Below are positions 57,932 to 64,000 of a stretch of 64,000 nt of DNA, piece by piece (positions within the stretch are counted from its first letter, which is position 1; each line of letters begins with the position of its first letter). The position numbers and the translations under genes were made by a program. The stretch lies in the NCBI GenBank assembly GCA_024803745.1, contig JANJXV010000187.1:1800501-1864500 (forward strand), given 5' to 3'. The notes under the pieces are model-generated. The model was not told the DNA's origin and searched no databases. It was given only the letters and a program-made list of their open reading frames with translations. Origin of the DNA: Megascapheus bottae (lineage: Eukaryota; Chordata; Mammalia; Rodentia; Geomyidae).

Positions 57932-58393
57932 AAGGCAGGCTGTACATCCAGTGTCCTGCATGGACTGCCAGGAGATGCAGCAAACCCAATGGACTTGATG
58001 AGACTCAACCTCAAACCTACCAAGTGCCCATGCCATGTGGTGGACACACAGAGGGCAGGTCAAAGAGGGAAACAAAGAGACCTATGCCAGCGTGAACTGG
58101 GTGGAAGCCACAGGAAGACCACAACGGCACAATGCACAGAAGTAACTCCCATTACTCTGCTGAGACTCTGGGCATTCATCACAGCAGAGCAAGAAATGGG
58201 GTGCCCAGGACCTAGAAAAGACCCAGGACCCTAGCAGCAGACAGCGTTGGAGCCTTTCACCTGGAAGGTCTTTGGAGCCATTTGGATTCCTTTTCCAATG
58301 ATCTTCCTGGTGTGATAATACACATTCTCATTCACACATTGCCTTGTGGATCCTTCTTGATGTTCTTCCCTTACGTGGAATGCCAGAAAACAT
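57932..58393. other. Unique sequence
   Basis: GC content is a little above background. A 161-codon plus frame (57749-58234) begins inside the SINE and is not supported as a gene. Confidence 0.45.
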
Positions 58394-58599
58394 ACTGACC
58401 ACCACAGGACAGGGTGGCCCAATGGCATTGTCTAGCATACACAATGCCCTGGGTTCAATTCCTTAGTACACAGAAAAAGCCAGAAGTGGTGTTGTGGCTC
58501 AAGTGGTAGAGAGCTAGCTTTGAGAAAGCTCAAGGACAGTGCCCAGGCTCTGAGTTTAAGCGCCAGGACTGGCAAAAAAAGGAAAAAACAACTGACCAC
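58394..58599 (+). repeat. Dimeric ID-like SINE, plus strand, with target-site duplication
   Basis: Body 58403-58590: 'gggtggcccaatggcattgt', 'gggttcaattccttagtaca', 'agaagtggtgttgtggctca', 'agtggtagagagctagcttt' and 'gcgccaggactggcaaaaaa'. Duplication 'actgaccac' at 58394-58402 and 58591-58599. The first monomer is shortened. Confidence 0.93.
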
Positions 58600-58799
58600 A
58601 TAGAAGGTACTTAACAAGTGTCTACTGGTTGGCCAAAGGACTGCCCACCCAGGCCTACCTGGCACTGGTCATTTTAGAGCTGTCTAAGGAATCGATTTTA
58701 TTTCAAACAGGTTGTAAGATACTATTTTCTTTTCTTTTCCTTTTTACTCTTCCTTGACAATGAAGTGCCTTTGAAAGTTCCTAAGTGATAGATATTATC
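58600..58799. other. Unique sequence
   Basis: Nothing recognised. Confidence 0.5.
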
Positions 58800-59060
58800 C
58801 TACAATCAAATGTTACCCTGCTGTTTGATATCTATTCAAATCCAGTCTGGGCTAACTCTCATGTGCCAGATGCTTGGGTTGAACTAAGTTTGCTGAATCT
58901 TCAAAACAACCCTGAAAAGGGGGGGGGGAAGAGAAGTGGCAGGGGAGGGGGAGGAAGGGGGAAATTCTATCGTCTGTTTTCCTAGATAAGGGAACTGAGG
59001 CACGTGCGTGAGTTTATTTGTTCACAACATGGTGGACCTGAACTTGAGCACATAAGTGAG
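58800..59060 (+). repeat. MIR-like relic interrupted by a G-rich tract
   Basis: 'gtgccagatgcttgggttga', 'ctgaatcttcaaaacaaccc' and, after the G-rich tract, 'agataagggaactgaggcac' follow MIR order. The G-rich tract at 58919-58961 replaces the usual short spacer. Confidence 0.65.
58919..58961 (+). other. G-quadruplex-forming motif
   Basis: Four or more runs of at least four G (58919-58928, 58942-58945, 58947-58951, 58957-58961) with loops of 1 to 13 bases. This meets a relaxed G4 pattern. Confidence 0.7.
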
Positions 59061-61037
59061 TTCACCAGCTCATAAATGGCTGGGTAAAGGTTTCACCTCT
59101 GTTCTCTTTGCCCCAGAGCCCTGGCTCTGTCACCTCCATAGAAGCTCCTGGAAATGTCTTGGTGATAAACATCCAGATGACCATGGCTGTGATAACTTTG
59201 TACTGGCCAACACCTATCACCTTGCTCTATCCTATGTAGGTGTCCACCTCATCACTTAAAAGAACAACTTCATTTGCTCAGCAGAGCCTCTGTGAAGCAA
59301 AGTTCTTTTTTTTTATCCTGAGGAAGAAGCCGAGACTAACAAGGTGGAGACTTGATCTCCACAGGGATGGGAGTTCAAGTCACAACCAGTGGCCTCTAGA
59401 TCAGATGCCATCTACCTGGTTGGGAGTGGAGGCTCCAATCTCAGCGCACCACTCTCAGCTCAACCCATCCCATCCCTCCTCCACCCAGAAAGAACAAAAG
59501 GAAACCTTCCCTGGAAGCACCAAGCAAAGATGTCAGCATCCTGTGTCGCCATAGCAACCAGCCCTCCTCCATCTCCTCAGGAGGAGGGGGGGGGAAGCAA
59601 AAGTCAAACTGAGCCTCCTGTGGAACATTCTGTGGGTAAACACCAGGACCAGTGTGTTTGGGCCTCTGTTTTCTCACGTCAATAGGGTGAATCATTCTTG
59701 GAACAGGGGCTGGGAAGCTGACCAGGTTCCTAAGTAGATAAGGTTAATGGTGCTCTTCCAGAGATGGCGGGGTCACTTTGAAAATTAATCCTGTTTTATT
59801 TTATTTTCTTTCCTCTAGAATGTGGGCTTATACATGAGCAGATTCAAAATCAGAGAAGAGAAGCCAACAGCAGTTCCTGGCAAGGGATCTGTAAGCATTA
59901 CCACATCCCCTTTTAGGCTGACATCATCTTATTGCCCATCTCTTGGCAAGGTCTTGTCAACTTGAAGATTGGCAGATAGGAGAAAGAACACAGCAAGAAA
60001 CCAAGGGATGTGAAAGCTTGGTGCCACTGTGTTCACAATGTCTAACCTGAGTCCTGGTGGAGGCCTTGCTCATTCCTAGTCTAGTTACAGACTGCAGCTA
60101 TGAGCAATGATTTGGTTTGGGGCTCAGGGGTTGTTGGGGGGAGTGCTTTTGTTGCCAATATTTGATCTTGGTAGGAGAGGACGTGGAAGCTGAGGTTAGA
60201 AAGACAAGAAGCAGTAAGCTATAGGACCATGTAGAAAGAACATCTCAGACCAAAGTCATAAGCAGGTTCCAGGGTAATAACTACTCTCTCTGGATGGAAG
60301 TGGGTAGTGGGCTCTATAAGAGAAGTGTGGGGGTGGGGGGTATGGATAGGACATGGAAACTGTGGTGGAGGGGGGAGTGAACTAGGAATGTGATGGAAGT
60401 TTTATGCTAAATATTGTGTGAAGTCATTGGCAAATTCTAAGGCAAAGCAAAGGGAAGGGGCTATGTTATTCTCAGAGCCTGGCCTATATAACCAGTACTC
60501 AAACATGGGATGAATGAGCTGAGATAATGCACAGAAGTGTTTTTCAAGCAGTGAAGTATTGCAGAAAATTTTGAGATCACAAAACTATTGCAGACTTCTA
60601 GGTAGCAAGGAGGGAAAGCGAGAAGCATCTGATTCGTAGAACACCCCATCCCTGTGAAAATCACTCCGAGCCACATCAAGATGCAAAGCTGGCAAGAGCC
60701 CCACCCACACAGACTTCTGAAGAAATCACCAGCAAGGAATTCTTTCTTGTCCACCAGAGACAGAACAGGAAGGTGAAGAAGGGCAGGGCAGGGGGGTGGA
60801 GAGGGAAAGCCCTGAGAGCTGAGATCTGTGTGGCTCTGGTGTGGAGGAAGTAGGTTCTAATGAAGTACTGACTTCCCCACTGACCTCTTCTCCACAATGC
60901 AGCTGCTTTATTAGAGCCACTTGGTGGCTGGGATAGCCAGAGTTGTGACTGAAGAAGGAATGAACAGTGGGACCTTGTTGCAAAGAAGATGTGAGCTGGA
61001 AAGTGGGGGGAAGGGTAGTTCAGGATACAGGGTGTGC
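59061..61037. other. Unique sequence, 2 kb
   Basis: No repeat or gene recognised apart from the X-box below. GC content is slightly raised at 59340-59700, where short frames on both strands overlap (59240-59695). None shows a domain. Confidence 0.45.
59545..59558. promoter_or_regulatory. RFX X-box, consensus match
   Basis: 'gtcgccatagcaac' fits the X-box consensus GTYGCCATRGCAAC at every position, including both half-sites and the 2-base spacer. It lies in unique, slightly GC-rich DNA. RFX proteins bind such sites upstream of cilium-related genes, but no gene is seen nearby. Confidence 0.6.
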
Positions 61038-61073
61038 CACACACACACACACACACGCACACACACACACACA
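61038..61073. repeat. (CA)n microsatellite
   Basis: CA units with one CG interruption near 61057. Confidence 0.96.
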
Positions 61074-61599
61074 GAGCAGCAGTTTGGAGCAGTAGAAATT
61101 TTGTCCTTTGGCTCATGTTGAATGTGCTGTTTGGAAATGCCATGCTAAGGAATCCATGGTTGTAACAAATTCATGGATTCATTTTCACTTTCATGTCAGG
61201 GAGACAAAGAGCTGGACTCTGCCCACGCTTAGCTATAGCCGGCAGGTTTCAGCACTCTGGACAGCAGCCAGGCGGGTTCATCAGCCCTCCCTTAGGTGGT
61301 GATGAAGATTCACCAAGACTCCCAGGCTCAATGGGGAAAGCCAGGAAAACCCACCCATAGTGTCAATTGGCAAACATCAAGCCTTGCCTGACCCTGTTTC
61401 CATTTCCAAGAGAATTAAAGAGGAATTAAAATCCAACAATCTGGGATATAGGAAAATAATTTCTTACCGTACTTGAAATGTGCCGTTGCACTAAAATTAC
61501 ATGGAAAGTGCACATATTTTCAAAAGATTTATGATGAGAAAGAGGAGGAAAAACTCTAAAAAGCAGTTGGTAGGCTGTCAATAAAACTCAAAGAAACAT
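61074..61599. other. Unique sequence
   Basis: Nothing recognised. Confidence 0.5.
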
Positions 61600-61795
61600 G
61601 AACTTGTTGAGAAGTGGTTAAATAAATGGAACTACCTTCATATGGTAGAATACTATGCAGTCATTAAAACTGTTTCCAAAAACTCAACAATGACCTGGAG
61701 AAACACTTCAAGTACCAGTTTTGAAAATGAGGGCTTTTTAAAAACAATATATAATGCAGAATCTCAATCTATGCATGAATGTTCACAATAGCTTA
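61600..61795 (+). mobile_element. Ancient L1-like relic (L1M/HAL1 type)
   Basis: 'gtggttaaataaatggaact', 'catatggtagaatactatgc', 'agtcattaaaactgtttcca' and 'aaaacaatatataatgcaga' follow the familiar ORF2-end/3' region of old mammalian L1s. Strongly diverged. Confidence 0.55.
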
Positions 61796-61796
61796 A

Positions 61797-61912
61797 TTCC
61801 TTCCTTTCTTCTCTCTTTCCTTCCCTTTCCTCTTCTCCCCTTTCTCCACCATCCCTCTTCACCTCCCTTCTCCCCTCTCTCCTCCTCCCTTCAGCCCCTC
61901 CCATTTTCTCTA
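61797..61912. repeat. Polypyrimidine (TTCC/TC-rich) tract
   Basis: Nearly all C and T. As at 55117, it abuts a minus-strand SINE in the position of its tail. Confidence 0.9.
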
Positions 61913-62100
61913 GGGTTTGAACTCAGGGCCTTTCAATATGCTATGCAAATGGCATACTACTTGAACCATGCCCTTTTTTTTGTTGTTGTTTTTAAGATAA
62001 GGGCTCACTTTTTTTTGCCATCTTTCTATCTATACTTCCCAGGTTGACAAATGTGTACCACCATTACTATCTTTGTCAAGACGATGTCTTAAACTTCCTG
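61913..62100 (-). repeat. Older tRNA/B1-like SINE, minus strand
   Basis: 'gggtttgaactcagggcctt', 'tactacttgaaccatgccct', a T/G-rich middle, 'taagataagggctcac' and 'cttcccaggttgacaaatgt' follow the same order as the element at 55208-55428. Confidence 0.6.
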
Positions 62101-62204
62101 CAGGGCCAGCATTGAACTATATATAATCTTCCCAACCGATGCCTATTGAGTAGCTAGATAGTGGGCAGCAGACCCTACACTAGACTATCAGCTTTGTACA
62201 TGCT
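62101..62204. other. Unassigned spacer
   Basis: May contain the decayed end of the preceding SINE. Confidence 0.4.
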
Positions 62205-62455
62205 GTGTGATTCTGTTTATATACCTTTTTGAAAATTATAGTTACATATGCACTTATGGGGTACAAAATGGTATGAGCGTTGGATGACTAAGTCAAGCTA
62301 ATTAATAGAGGAGTTGTCTCAAAAGTGTTCAGGGAGTTTTTGTGAGAGCATTTGCAAATGTACTCTCAGTGATCTGGAAATGTACCTATGCTCAAGTATT
62401 AGCTATTTCACCAGGTTCTGTAACAGATCTCCAAAATGAATAATAAATAATTCAT
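62205..62455 (+). mobile_element. Possible old L1 3' UTR (L1MA-like)
   Basis: 'gttacatatgcacttatggg', 'gtacaaaatggtatgagcgt', 'actaagtcaagctaattaat' and 'gtactctcagtgatctggaa' resemble the 3' UTR of old eutherian L1s (tttatggggtac, atcagggtaa). Moderately diverged. Confidence 0.45.
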
Positions 62456-62648
62456 GCTTACTCCTTCTGTCTAACCAAGGCTTTATGCCTTATGATTGGC
62501 CAATGGCAAGACTAAAGAGAAGCAAATTGGAGTGTTCCAGAGCCTGCAGATGGAGTAGAGGTTGTGAGGACTGGGGCAACACCAGGGTGTTGATTTCTGT
62601 ATTTGGGTTTTGTCTGGCCCATGCCTGTATGTGTCAGATAAAACTACA

Positions 62649-62653
<5 letters not shown>
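62456..62653. other. Unique sequence
   Basis: Nothing recognised. Confidence 0.5.

Positions 62654-64000
<1,347 letters not shown>

Noticed and set aside
57749..58234. 161-codon plus-strand frame
   Set aside because: Its first third is antisense SINE sequence; the rest has no recognised homology.
60676..61143. 155-codon minus-strand frame with a Cys-Val repeat
   Set aside because: The repeat is the CA microsatellite read in frame; no homology elsewhere in the frame.

Overview
This window looks like rodent nuclear DNA, most likely intergenic or deep intronic. The evidence is a B1 SINE with the internal partial duplication typical of rodents (10753-10915), many copies of a composite B1-like/ID-like SINE, dimeric tRNA-like SINEs, and a series of L1 3' ends that share one lineage-specific 3' UTR. 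The SINE mix resembles what is described for mouse-related, non-murid rodents such as Castorimorpha (kangaroo rats, pocket mice, beavers). That placement is inference from memory of the families and needs a repeat-library search. I found no prokaryotic operon, CRISPR array, rRNA or functional tRNA gene, and no host protein-coding gene I can support. The only recognisable protein sequence is the C-terminal end of L1 ORF2, in two decayed copies.

Layout. 0-6.4 kb: AT-rich unique sequence with three SINEs, an old L1 tail and an MLT1-like LTR (about 5470-5935). 6.4-8.1 kb: three L1 3' ends, two of them head to head. 8.5-10.0 kb: a strongly CpG-rich, GC-rich island holding two short tandem arrays of similar period (about 46 and 44 bp) and a segment that resembles an L1 5' UTR. 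This is the most unusual stretch in the window. 10-20 kb: SINEs, L1 tails, MIR and old L1 relics. 20-28.9 kb: mostly unique, with a conserved-looking homeodomain-rich block (about 21480-21860), an RFX X-box, a long polypurine tract and L1 tails in tandem at 25.6-26.3 kb. 28.9-37.4 kb: two minus-strand L1s around a MaLR-like LTR, an L1 that lacks its own 3' end, a second MaLR-like end and an L2-like relic. 37.4-44 kb: repeat-poor unique DNA. 44-48.3 kb: an ancient retroelement-like block, L1 tails, and an L1 and a SINE that used the same target site. 48-58.6 kb: SINE-dense with many microsatellites. 58.6-64 kb: MIR relics, an RFX X-box, a G-quadruplex motif, old L1 and a 196-bp TC/CA microsatellite.

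The contents do not form a pathway. L1 supplies the insertion machinery for the SINEs, which shows in shared target-site duplications and A-rich tails, several of which have grown into microsatellites. Candidate host function is limited to possible regulatory DNA: the CpG island, two X-box motifs and a few homeodomain/SOX-rich unique blocks. All of these are inferred from base composition and motifs, without alignment.
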